Shown here one piece after another: positions 52,667-61,922 of a DNA stretch of 64,000 nt. A program made the translations under genes and the position numbers. Positions within the stretch are counted from its first letter, which is position 1; the number at the start of each line of letters is the position of its first letter. The DNA is taken from NCBI RefSeq assembly GCF_023953965.1, contig NZ_JAMLIX010000001.1, forward strand, positions 1,860,501-1,924,500, in the 5' to 3' direction. The DNA is from Bosea sp. (in: a-proteobacteria) (lineage in GTDB: Bacteria > Pseudomonadota > Alphaproteobacteria > Rhizobiales > Beijerinckiaceae). A model generated the notes under the pieces. The model was not told where the DNA came from. It was given only the letters and a program-made list of their open reading frames with translations, and ran no database searches.

Positions 52667-54532
52667 TCAGACGGTAAGCTCGTCGGGATCGGCGGCGGCC
52701 AGGAAGCCGCCCGATTGCCGCGCCCAGAGCCTCGCATAGAGCCCGCCGCGCGCGATCAGTTCGTCATGGCTGCCGCTGTCGACGATCCGCCCGCCGTCGA
52801 GCACGATCAGCCGGTCGAGCGCGGCGATGGTCGAGAGCCGGTGGGCGATCGCGATCACGGTCTTGTCCCGCATCAGCGCGGAAAGCTGCTGCTGGATCGC
52901 GGCTTCCACCTCCGAGTCGAGCGCCGAGGTCGCCTCGTCGAGAATCAGGATCGGTGCGTCCTTGAGCAGCACGCGGGCGATCGCGATGCGCTGGCGCTGC
53001 CCGCCGGAGAGCTTCACGCCGCGTTCGCCGACGCGCGAATCGAAGGCCTTGCGGCCGTCCTGGTCGCCGAGGCCCTGGATGAAGTCGTGCGCCTCGGCCT
53101 GCCGGGCGGCCAGCGCGATCTCGGCCTCGCTCGCGCCGATGCGGCCATAGGCGATGTTGTCGCCGATCGAGCGGTGCAGCAGCGAATTGTCCTGCGTCAC
53201 CATGCCGATCTGGGCGCGAAGCGAATCCTGCGTGACATGGGCGATGTCCTGCCCGTCGATCAGGATGCGCCCGCCCGCGAGCGGATAGAGCCTGAGCAGC
53301 AGGTTCACCAGCGTCGACTTGCCGGCGCCGGACGGGCCGACGAGCCCGACCCGCTCGCCAGGCCGGATCGCAAGGTCGAGCCCCTCGAACAGCCCCTGCG
53401 GCCGGCCGTAGTTGAAGCGGATCTTCTCGAAGACGATCGCGCCCTTGTCGACGATGAGCGGCACGGCGCCCGGAGCGTCGGGCAGGTCGTGGGGCTTGGC
53501 GATCGTCTCCATGCTTTCCTGCACCGAGCCGATGTTCTCGAAGATGCCGCGCACGAGATGGATCAGCCAGCTCGACATCTGCACCAGCCGGAGCACGAGG
53601 CCGATGGCGGCGGCGACCGCGCCCGGCGTCATCTCGCCCGCGCTCCAGAGCAGGAGCGCAAGCCAGGCGGTGGCGACGACCAGCAGGCTGTTCATCGTCT
53701 GCAGGATGACGCTGACGCCGGTGATCAGCCGCGACAGAGCGAGGAAGGAGGCGTTCCAGCGCGACAACGAGTCGCGCACCGCGGAGCGCTCGGCATCGGC
53801 GCGCGCGAACAGCTTCACCGTCAGGATGTTGGTGTAGGAATCGACGATGCGCCCCGTCGTCGTCGAGCGGCCGAAGGAATTGGCCTCCGAGCGCTTCCTG
53901 GCGCGCGGCACGAAATAGATCAGCAGCGCGACGTAAGCCCCGAGCCACAGCACCACCGGCAGCGCCAGCCACAGGCTCGTCCTGCCGAAGAAGCCGATCG
54001 CGACCGAGGCGAAGACCAGCGCGTACCAGAGATCGTCGATGATCTCGATCGTCGCGCCGCGGATCGCGGGGCCCGCCTGGATGACGCGGGCGGAGAGACG
54101 CCCGGCGAAATCGTTCTGGAAATAACCCAGCGCATGACCCAGCGTGTAGACGTGGTTGCGCCAGCGGATCTGGTTGGTGATCTGCGGCACCACCACCTGG
54201 TCGACGATGGCGTGGTTGGCGAAATAGATCAGCGGCCGGACCACGAGGAGCAGGAAGGCGGCGCTCGCGAGCAGCCAGCCATGGTCGCGGAAGATCGTCT
54301 GCGGCGACTGGGTCGCGAGCAGGTCGACGAACCAGCCGACCATCAGATACATCGCCGCCTCGATGCCGCTGAAGCCCAGGCCCGTCAGCATGATCAGGGC
54401 CATCCAGCCCCTCACGCCCTTGATGTGGTACCACATGAAGGGCAGCACGCCGCGCGGCGGCGTCTCGCCTTCATCGAAGGGGGCGAAGACGTCGATGCGG
54501 CTTTCGAGCCAACGGAAGAGGGACGCGAACAT
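52667..54532 (-). CDS. ABC transporter, fused permease-ATPase (exporter type)
   Basis: 621-residue half-size ABC exporter, likely a homodimer. The membrane domain (about 40-340) has six helices. The ATPase has Walker A LVGPSGAGKSTLVN (about residue 414), Q-loop MVTQDNSLLHRSIGDNIAYG, signature VKLSGGQRQRIAIARVLL, Walker B ILILDEATSALD and the H-loop IAHRLST. It resembles the ATM1/MsbA-like group; the N-terminal 40 residues (FDEGETPPRGVLPFMWYHIKG) are typical of a Rhizobiales subgroup. Substrate unknown. Confidence 0.9.
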   Translation of the reverse strand: MFASLFRWLESRIDVFAPFDEGETPPRGVLPFMWYHIKGVRGWMALIMLTGLGFSGIEAAMYLMVGWFVDLLATQSPQTIFRDHGWLLASAAFLLLVVRPLIYFANHAIVDQVVVPQITNQIRWRNHVYTLGHALGYFQNDFAGRLSARVIQAGPAIRGATIEIIDDLWYALVFASVAIGFFGRTSLWLALPVVLWLGAYVALLIYFVPRARKRSEANSFGRSTTTGRIVDSYTNILTVKLFARADAERSAVRDSLSRWNASFLALSRLITGVSVILQTMNSLLVVATAWLALLLWSAGEMTPGAVAAAIGLVLRLVQMSSWLIHLVRGIFENIGSVQESMETIAKPHDLPDAPGAVPLIVDKGAIVFEKIRFNYGRPQGLFEGLDLAIRPGERVGLVGPSGAGKSTLVNLLLRLYPLAGGRILIDGQDIAHVTQDSLRAQIGMVTQDNSLLHRSIGDNIAYGRIGASEAEIALAARQAEAHDFIQGLGDQDGRKAFDSRVGERGVKLSGGQRQRIAIARVLLKDAPILILDEATSALDSEVEAAIQQQLSALMRDKTVIAIAHRLSTIAALDRLIVLDGGRIVDSGSHDELIARGGLYARLWARQSGGFLAAADPDELTV

Positions 54533-54632
54533 GTCTGCCCTCCTCTGGATCGGCATCACGACGGAATCGAGGCATATGACCCCTGCCGGGGCGGTTCGCC
54601 AGCCTGCTTGACGCATATCGGCGTGTCGCCGC

Positions 54633-55142
54633 ATGACGGGAGCCATGCTGCGCCTCGCCCTTTTCCAGCCGGATATCCCGCAGAACGCCGGCACGATGAT
54701 CCGCATGGCCGCGTGCCTCGGCCTGGCGGTCGACATCGTCGAGCCGGCGGCCTTCGATGTTTCCGACCGGCATTTCCGCCGCTCCGGCATGGATTATCTC
54801 GAGCGCGCCACGGTCCGGCGTCATGACAGCTTCTCAGCCTTCGATCGCTGGCGGCGCGCGGCGGGCCACCGCCTCGTCCTGGCCGAGACCGACGGCGCCG
54901 TCGCCTTGCCCGGCTTCGCCTTCAGGCCCGGCGACATCGTCCTGGTCGGGCGCGAATCGGCCGGTGTGACGCAGCAGGCGCGCGCCGCCGCGGAGGCCAG
55001 CCTGCACATTCCGATGCGGGCAGGGTTGCGTTCCCTCAATGTCGCGCTGGCGGCGGCGATGGTAATGGGCGAGGCATTGCGACAGACTGGCGGCTTCCCC
55101 GGCCGCGATGGAACCGAAGATGGCCACGTCCAAGCCTGCTGA
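54633..55142 (+). CDS. trmL: tRNA (cytidine/uridine-34-2'-O)-methyltransferase
   Basis: 169-residue SPOUT methyltransferase acting on the wobble nucleotide of tRNA-Leu. It opens LRLALFQPDIPQNAGTMIR, has GLAVDIVEPAAF and FRRSGMDYLE, and the knot motifs IVLVGRESAGV and RSLNVALAAAMVMGEALRQ, which bind SAM. The ATG at 54645 gives the shorter family-like start and is equally possible. Overlaps hemF by 35 bp. Confidence 0.9.
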   Translation: MTGAMLRLALFQPDIPQNAGTMIRMAACLGLAVDIVEPAAFDVSDRHFRRSGMDYLERATVRRHDSFSAFDRWRRAAGHRLVLAETDGAVALPGFAFRPGDIVLVGRESAGVTQQARAAAEASLHIPMRAGLRSLNVALAAAMVMGEALRQTGGFPGRDGTEDGHVQAC

Positions 55143-56034
55143 ATCTCCCGCCACCGTCGAAGCGCTGAAGCTCAGTGCCTCCGCCTGGTTTGCGACGCTG
55201 CGCGATCGCATCTGTGCCGCCTTCGAGGCGGTCGAGGACGAGGCGGCCGGTCCTTTCCCCGCCGAGACGGACATGGCCGGGCGCTTCGTCCGCACGCCCT
55301 GGCAGCGCATCAATCATGACGGCGCGCTCGGCGGCGGCGGCGTGATGTCGATCATGAAGGGCCGTGTCTTCGAGAAGGTCGGCGTGCATGTCTCGACGGT
55401 GCATGGCACCTTCCACCCCGATTTCGCCGGGCAGATCCCCGGCGCGGCGCAGGATCCGCGCTTCCACGCCACCGGCATCTCGCTGATAGCCCATCCCTGG
55501 AATCCGCATGCGCCGACCGTGCACATGAACACGCGACTCGTGGTGACGACCAAGCCCTGGTTCGGCGGCGGCGCCGACCTGACGCCGGTCCTCGACGCGC
55601 GCCGCAACCAGGACGATGCCGACGCGCGCGATTTCCATGCCGCGATGCGCGTCCCTTGCGAGCGCTTTCCCACCGTCGCCGACTATCCGCGCTTCAGGAA
55701 CTGGTGCGACGAGTATTTCTTCCTGAAGCACCGCAACGAGCCGCGCGGCATCGGCGGCATCTTCTACGACTATGTCTGGACCGGCGAGCCTGAGGCCGAT
55801 TTCGCCTTCACCCGCGCCGTCGGCGAGGCTTTCCTCGGGGTCTATCCGGACATCCTGCGCCGCAACATCGGCAAGCCCTGGAGCGAGGCCGAGCGCCATG
55901 AGCAGCAGGTGCGCCGCGGCCGCTATGTCGAGTTCAACCTGCTCTACGACCGCGGCACGATCTTCGGGCTGAAGACCGGCGGCAACGTCGATTCGATCCT
56001 GTCCTCGATGCCGCCGACGGTGCGCTGGCCCTGA
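55108..56034 (+). CDS. hemF: Oxygen-dependent coproporphyrinogen III oxidase
   Basis: 308-residue HemF, decarboxylating coproporphyrinogen III to protoporphyrinogen IX in haem synthesis. Conserved runs: INHDGALGGGGVMSIMKGRVFEKVG, HPWNPHAPTVHMNTR, WFGGGADLTPV, RGIGGIFYDYV and the C-terminal YVEFNLLYDRGTIFGLKTGG. Start at 55108 or 55120 within the trmL end. Coupled to trmL by overlap. Confidence 0.95.
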   Translation: MEPKMATSKPAESPATVEALKLSASAWFATLRDRICAAFEAVEDEAAGPFPAETDMAGRFVRTPWQRINHDGALGGGGVMSIMKGRVFEKVGVHVSTVHGTFHPDFAGQIPGAAQDPRFHATGISLIAHPWNPHAPTVHMNTRLVVTTKPWFGGGADLTPVLDARRNQDDADARDFHAAMRVPCERFPTVADYPRFRNWCDEYFFLKHRNEPRGIGGIFYDYVWTGEPEADFAFTRAVGEAFLGVYPDILRRNIGKPWSEAERHEQQVRRGRYVEFNLLYDRGTIFGLKTGGNVDSILSSMPPTVRWP

Positions 56035-56102
56035 ACGACCCCGCTCCATCATTTGCATGACGCTCCGGCAGCGGCGGGGCACCAGTCTGTTCCTTTCCCT
56101 GG

Positions 56103-57065
56103 ATGGAGCGGACGATGGCTCGAAGCGCCCTGATGACACCGGAGGACTATCTCGATCTGCTGCAGGCGCTGCCTGTACCCGGCTATACGGGCTATCCGGG
56201 CGGGCTTGTCTCCATAAGCTCCTACATGTCGGCCAATCCGCAATTCGGCGGGAACGCCAAGGCCGGCAAGCTGCTCTACCTCCTGCAGAAGCTGACCAAG
56301 GGCAAGCCCGAGAGCGCCCTGCTGAAGCAGGATGACGTCAGGCGGGTCTTCACGGGCCAGGGCCTGCCGATGGCTTTCGGCATCGTCATGTCGCTGGTGA
56401 ACACGTACCGCGCAGAGATCGCGAAGGACCCTGGTTTCAAGGCTTATTTCAAGGAGCGCGACTTCCTGCAGGAGATGTGCGACGGCGGCGTCTTCGGCGT
56501 CGACTGCATCGGCTTCGTCGGCGGCTACATGGTGCAGGCGGGGCTCGACGCGCGCTATGCCGGGCGCGCCCCGATCGACTTCGCTTCCGTCTTCAAGCCG
56601 GTGAGGTCGCTCGACCAGGTACGCAAATACGGCGCGGTGATGCTGACGAACGGCTTCCACGTCCAGCTCATCAACAATGTGGGGGAGGTCAAGAACGGGC
56701 GGCTATCGATCGAACTCTGCCAGAGCAGCTCGGGCGGCCCGCAGACCAATACCGGGGTCACGCTGACGCAGCCCCATTCGGGCGGGAGCTTTCTGCCGAT
56801 CGATGACTTCCGCAGGGCCAAGGCCAGCAATCAATATCAGGCGGAGTGGGAGGCGGACAACCGCGCGCGGGAACGGGACAACAAGCCGAAGCGCAGCTAC
56901 GAAAGCTTCCTTCGCGAAAAAATGACGGTGACAGGCCGGCAGTTCGGCCATCGAGACGGCGCGATCTTCCAGCTCGCCCGCAATGGCGACCTCCCCAATC
57001 CGGTTGGCGGCTCGGTCTATGTCGGCGTCGTCGAGAACGGCGGCATCACGATCAGGGGGCGTTGA
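56103..57065 (+). CDS. Unrecognised protein with NlpC/P60-like Cys motif
   Basis: 320-residue protein without signal peptide. I do not recognise it as a named family. A GVDCIGFVGGY segment (about 137-147) resembles the catalytic DCSGFV of NlpC/P60 cysteine peptidases. About 60 residues later, TNGFHVQLINNVG holds a His in a strand like the HVGI motif, followed by SSSGGPQTNTG. These spacings fit a papain-like fold, but identity is low. The C-terminal third has a basic helix (ERDNKPKRSYESFLREKM). The 3' end overlaps the opposite-strand cca gene by 49 bp. Confidence 0.6.
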   Translation: MERTMARSALMTPEDYLDLLQALPVPGYTGYPGGLVSISSYMSANPQFGGNAKAGKLLYLLQKLTKGKPESALLKQDDVRRVFTGQGLPMAFGIVMSLVNTYRAEIAKDPGFKAYFKERDFLQEMCDGGVFGVDCIGFVGGYMVQAGLDARYAGRAPIDFASVFKPVRSLDQVRKYGAVMLTNGFHVQLINNVGEVKNGRLSIELCQSSSGGPQTNTGVTLTQPHSGGSFLPIDDFRRAKASNQYQAEWEADNRARERDNKPKRSYESFLREKMTVTGRQFGHRDGAIFQLARNGDLPNPVGGSVYVGVVENGGITIRGR

Positions 57066-58276
57066 GCCGCCACGGCCCGGTCGAGGAACGCGAGCTGCGC
57101 CTCCAGCCCCGCAGGCGCGCCGGCCTCGATCCATAGCCGCCGCGCTTCGTCGAGCAGCCGCCCGACCCACGGCCCCGCCGGGATGCCGCGCGCCATCAGC
57201 TCGTGCCCGCCCGGCAGGAACGGCGGGGTCAGCTCGAGCCGGGCGGCGAGATTACGGGCATCCGCGCGCGTCTCTTCACCGGCCGAGGCCGTCAGCAGGG
57301 CGAGCGCCGCCGTGGCCGCATCCCGCCCGGCCTGGCCGGCGACCTGACGCAGCCGCTCCAGCGACGGCAGGCGCTCTCCCCCGCCGAGCGCCTCCAGCGC
57401 CCGCGCGATCCGCTCGATCCGGTCGAGCTCGGTATTGGAGAGCCGCAACCTTTCGCGCAGCCGCGCCGCATCCTCGCTGACCAGGACCGCCAGCGCCGCC
57501 AGCCGGACGATCGGATCGGCATCGCCGACGCCCGAGAAGCGTGCCAGATGCGGCACGCCGCCGATCACCGGCACGATCAGCCCGGCACCGGCCATCGCCC
57601 GCAAGGTGCCGATGACGCCGGGCGCCACCAGGAGCTTCATCAGCTCCGCCCTGACCCGCTCGCGCGACAAGCCGGCAAGCCCGGCCCGGCCGGCGATGCA
57701 GGCGCCGAGCCCTTGCCGGTCCGGCTCGCCCGCGCCGTAGCGGGCATGGAAGCGGAAGAAGCGCAGGATGCGCAGGTAATCCTCGCGGATGCGGGTTCCG
57801 GCATCGCCGATGAAGCGGACGCGGCGGTGCTTGAGGTCGTCGAGCCCGCCGCAATAATCGTGGATCGTTCCGTCGCGGCTGAGCCCGAGCGCGTTGATCG
57901 TGAAGTCGCGCCTCACCGCATCGGCAGTAAAATCGCGGCCGAACGCCACCTTGGCGCGGCGCCCGTCCGTCTCGACGTCGCTGCGCAGCGTCGTCACCTC
58001 GAAGCCCGCGCCCTCGGCGACCAGCGTCACCGTGCCGTGCTCGATGCCGGTCGGCACCGCCTTGAAGCCGGCGGCCCGGCCGCGCCGCATCGTCTCCTCC
58101 GGCAGGGCGGTGGTGGCGAGGTCGACGTCGCTCGCCGGCTCGCCGAGGAGGAGGTTGCGCACTGCCCCGCCGACGATCCGCGTCTCCTCGCCATCGCCGT
58201 CGAGGGCGCCGAGAAGGCGCGCCAGCGCCGGCTCGGCGAGGAAGCGGGCGATCGCGCCGGCGCGCTTCGGCTTCAT
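57017..58276 (-). CDS. cca: CCA tRNA nucleotidyltransferase
   Basis: 419-residue class II nucleotidyltransferase adding or repairing the tRNA CCA end. Motif A: RIVGGAVRNLLLGEPASDVDLATTALPEE, with DxD and the usual RD replaced by RN. Motif B: RRDFTINAL. Motif C: DDLKHRRVRFIGDAGTRIREDYLRILRFFRF, with flexible-loop and helical body domain afterwards. Length is usual for alphaproteobacterial CCA/poly(A) family enzymes; a poly(A)-polymerase role cannot be excluded. Its start overlaps the DUF6111 stop (ATGA). Confidence 0.92.
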   Translation of the reverse strand: MKPKRAGAIARFLAEPALARLLGALDGDGEETRIVGGAVRNLLLGEPASDVDLATTALPEETMRRGRAAGFKAVPTGIEHGTVTLVAEGAGFEVTTLRSDVETDGRRAKVAFGRDFTADAVRRDFTINALGLSRDGTIHDYCGGLDDLKHRRVRFIGDAGTRIREDYLRILRFFRFHARYGAGEPDRQGLGACIAGRAGLAGLSRERVRAELMKLLVAPGVIGTLRAMAGAGLIVPVIGGVPHLARFSGVGDADPIVRLAALAVLVSEDAARLRERLRLSNTELDRIERIARALEALGGGERLPSLERLRQVAGQAGRDAATAALALLTASAGEETRADARNLAARLELTPPFLPGGHELMARGIPAGPWVGRLLDEARRLWIEAGAPAGLEAQLAFLDRAVAAQRPLIVMPPFSTTPT

Positions 58277-58530
58277 TTGAAGCGGCCGGGCACCAGGACC
58301 CCGTTCTCCATGTGCGGCGGCTCGTAGACGCCACGGCTGCGCGGCGCGATCACCCCGGTATAGACGAACACGGCGATGGCCAGCACGCAGCCCGCCACCG
58401 CGAGCGCGAAGACGTGGCGGCTCCAATGCTCGACATCGAAGGGGTTGCGCCGCTTGACGACGAGATAGCCTGCGAAAATGCAGAAGGGCAGGACGAAGAG
58501 CAGCACCTCTTCGATGATCACGCGCAGCAT
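58273..58530 (-). CDS. DUF6111 family small membrane protein
   Basis: 85-residue protein with two membrane helices (VLLFVLPFCIFAGYLVV and HVFALAVAGCVLAIAVFVYTG). The conserved tail is YEPPHMENGVLVPGRF. Conserved between a Nudix/CoAse gene and cca in Rhizobiales; function unknown. ATGA overlap with cca implies co-translation. Confidence 0.85.
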   Translation of the reverse strand: MLRVIIEEVLLFVLPFCIFAGYLVVKRRNPFDVEHWSRHVFALAVAGCVLAIAVFVYTGVIAPRSRGVYEPPHMENGVLVPGRFK

Positions 58531-58569
58531 CGGCTTCGTCGTTCCCTGGCGCGACCGTCGCGCGTTCGT

Positions 58570-59229
58570 CTATACCGCCGTGAGCCGCTCATAGAGGTTG
58601 CGGATCATGCCGGCGGTCGCCCCCCAGATATAGCGGCCCTCGAACGGCATCGCATAGTAGGTGCGAAATTGCCCCTTCCATTGCCGGCCCTCGCGCTTGT
58701 GATTGGCCGGATCGAGCAGGAAGGAAAGCGGCGTCTCGAACGCCTCGTCGACCTCGTGGGGGTTGATCGTCAGCGCGAAGGGCGGCTCGACCAGCGCCAC
58801 CACCGGCACGATCCGGTAGCCGGTGCCGGTGAGATAGGCATCGAGGAAGCCGAGCGTGCGGATGCGCTCGCGGGCCAGGCCGATCTCCTCCTCGGTCTCG
58901 CGCAAGGCCGTGACGACCGGCGAGCCGTCGACGGCATCGACCCGCCCGCCGGGAAAGGCGATCTGCGCCGAATGGTTGCGCAGCGCCGCGGCGCGCTGCG
59001 TCAGCAGCACGGTCGGCCCCTGCGGGCGCGGCACGATGCCGATCAGCACGGCGGCCGGCACGGCGCGCCTCTCGTCGGGGACGGGCACGGGCGAGGGCTG
59101 GTTGTCATGGTCGCCGCGCGGCCGCGCGATCACGTCGCCGAACCGGGGCGGCTCGGACCTGAGCCTCTGGCGCGCCAGCGCCGCGAAAGCCTCGGCGCTC
59201 AGATCGAGGGCGGATTCCGATAGGTTCAA
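58570..59229 (-). CDS. CoA pyrophosphatase (Nudix)
   Basis: 219-residue Nudix hydrolase of the CoAse type (NudL/PCD1-like), probably cleaving CoA to 4'-phosphopantetheine and 3',5'-ADP. The CoAse signature LLTQRAAALRNHSAQIAFPGG runs straight into the Nudix box GGRVDAVDGSPVVTALRETE-EEIGL. It starts at TTG 59229, overlapping the stop of the DUF1285 gene (TTGA). The ending WGATAGMIRNLYERL is typical. Confidence 0.9.
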   Translation of the reverse strand: MNLSESALDLSAEAFAALARQRLRSEPPRFGDVIARPRGDHDNQPSPVPVPDERRAVPAAVLIGIVPRPQGPTVLLTQRAAALRNHSAQIAFPGGRVDAVDGSPVVTALRETEEEIGLARERIRTLGFLDAYLTGTGYRIVPVVALVEPPFALTINPHEVDEAFETPLSFLLDPANHKREGRQWKGQFRTYYAMPFEGRYIWGATAGMIRNLYERLTAV

Positions 59230-59813
59230 CGCTCGATGCCCCCGATCCCGTCCGCCGGCAGCGCCGGATGAAACTCTCCCGCCGCGGCCACTCCGAACAT
59301 CGCCCGCCCTTCGACCTCGCGCACCTCGCCGAGCGCGAGCAGGTCGTAAGCCAGCGCCCGCGTCAGCCTGGCCCAGAGGCCGTGCCGGACATGGACATAA
59401 GGCTTCAGCCCGTCCTGCGCAGCCCGCTCGAAACGCAAGGCGTGGTCCGGCCCGACGCAGACCAGATCGTCGACTTGGGTCCGGAACGCGATGGTGCGGC
59501 GCTCGCCTTCGCCGTCGACCTGCATCTCGACCGCCTGAAGCGGCGCATCCTCGACCGTGATCCCGACCTTTTCCACCGGGGTCACGAGAAAGTAATCGTC
59601 GCCCTCGCGCTTGAGGACGGAAGAGAACAGCTTCACCAGCGCCGGCCGGCCGATCGGCGTGCCCGTATAGAACCAGGTGCCGTCGGCGGCGATGCGCATG
59701 TCGAGATCGCCGCAGAAAGGCGGGTTCCAGCGCTCCACCGGCGGCAGGCCGCGGGCTTTGCCCGCGCCGAGCGAAGCCATCAGGCGCTCCATCGCCCCTC
59801 CCGGTCCCGTCAT
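59226..59813 (-). CDS. DUF1285 domain-containing protein
   Basis: 195 residues from ATG 59813 (MTGPGGAME). The DUF1285 core shows PPVERWNPPFCGDLDMRIAADG, TWFYTGTPIGRPALVKLFSSVL, DDYFLVTPVEKVGITVEDAPL and DDLVCVGPDHALRF. The family is soluble and of unknown role; it forms a constant neighbour of CoAse-DUF6111-cca. Upstream in-frame ATGs exist but give residues without homology. Confidence 0.88.
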   Translation of the reverse strand: MTGPGGAMERLMASLGAGKARGLPPVERWNPPFCGDLDMRIAADGTWFYTGTPIGRPALVKLFSSVLKREGDDYFLVTPVEKVGITVEDAPLQAVEMQVDGEGERRTIAFRTQVDDLVCVGPDHALRFERAAQDGLKPYVHVRHGLWARLTRALAYDLLALGEVREVEGRAMFGVAAAGEFHPALPADGIGGIER

Positions 59814-59986
59814 CGCATCCTCCCCGGCCGCTGGCTGCATCGCGAGCGCATCGTGTTTCCGCCTTGAACTCCACATAATCGTGAAGCCGAGATGATGTGT
59901 ACCGTCTCATTCGGCGCTTGAGCCGGCGGGGCGGCCCGTCCACATTCGGCACGGGTCAAGGCAAGGCTAAAGGTGAGGAGACCGAC

Positions 59987-61009
<1,023 letters not shown>

Positions 61010-61013
61010 GCCG

Positions 61014-61922
61014 ATGCTGCGTACGCGAGTCCTGCGTCCCGAGGAGAGGCGGCCGTCGCGGCCGGTCCTCACGGAAGCGCTCGACCTCGCGGCGCGCCTG
61101 CCGCACCTGATCCTGGAGGCGCGGCGCGTTTCGGCCAGCGTCCACGGCATCCATGGCCGGCGCCGCGCCGGCCCCGGCGAGACCTTCTGGCAATACCGCC
61201 CGCTGGTCGCCGGCGAATCGGCCTCGCGGATCGACTGGCGCCGCTCCGCCCGCGACGGGCATCTCTTCGTGCGCGAGCGCGAATGGGAAGCCTCGCACGC
61301 GATCTGGCTCTGGATCGACCGCTCCGCCTCGATGGGCTTTTCCTCCTCGCTGGCCATGGCCTCGAAGCTCGACCGGGCGCTGGTCGCCGGCTTCGCGCTC
61401 GCAGAAACGATGGTCGAGGGCGGTGAGCGCGTCGGCCATCTCGGGCTGACGCGGGCGCTCGCCTCGCGCCGCATCGTCGAGGCCCTGGCGCAGGCGATCC
61501 TGGCGGACGAGCGCAACGCCGCGGCCGACCTGCCGCCGGAAGCGCCGCTGCCGCGGCTGGCGGAGGCGATCATCCTCACCGACGGGCTGACGCCTGCCGC
61601 CGCGCTCGCCGGCCGGATCGCCACGCTGGCGTCGGGCGGCGCGCGCGGCCATGTCCTGCTGATCGCCGACCCGATCGAGGAGACCTTCCCCTTCAGCGGG
61701 CAGGCCGAGCTCTTCGACCTCGAGGACGGGCTGACGCTGCGCGTCGGCGACGCCGGCAGCTGGGGCGAGGCCTATCGCCTGCGGCTCGCGGCCCATCGCG
61801 ACGCGATCCGGGAAGCCTGCCGCAAGGCCGGCTGGACCTTGACGCTGCACCGCACCGACCGCCCGGCCAGCGAGGCGGTGCTGCGCATCGCGAGCCTCGT
61901 CGCGGCGAAGGGGACGGCATGA
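61014..61922 (+). CDS. DUF58 domain protein
   Basis: 302-residue DUF58 protein with a VWA-like fold, partner of MoxR. It shows the diagnostic SVHGIHGRRRAGPGETFWQYR and GESASRIDWRRSARDGHLFVRERE. IWLWIDRSASMGFSS follows, containing the MIDAS-type DxSxS. No membrane helix is seen, unlike many DUF58 proteins. The stop overlaps the next start (ATGA). Confidence 0.9.
   Translation: MLRTRVLRPEERRPSRPVLTEALDLAARLPHLILEARRVSASVHGIHGRRRAGPGETFWQYRPLVAGESASRIDWRRSARDGHLFVREREWEASHAIWLWIDRSASMGFSSSLAMASKLDRALVAGFALAETMVEGGERVGHLGLTRALASRRIVEALAQAILADERNAAADLPPEAPLPRLAEAIILTDGLTPAAALAGRIATLASGGARGHVLLIADPIEETFPFSGQAELFDLEDGLTLRVGDAGSWGEAYRLRLAAHRDAIREACRKAGWTLTLHRTDRPASEAVLRIASLVAAKGTA

Noticed and set aside
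59880..59925. Bulged inverted repeat GCCGAGATGA/TCATTCGGC between DUF1285 and MoxR genes
   Set aside because: Imperfect pairing and no consistent promoter next to it; too weak to list as a site.
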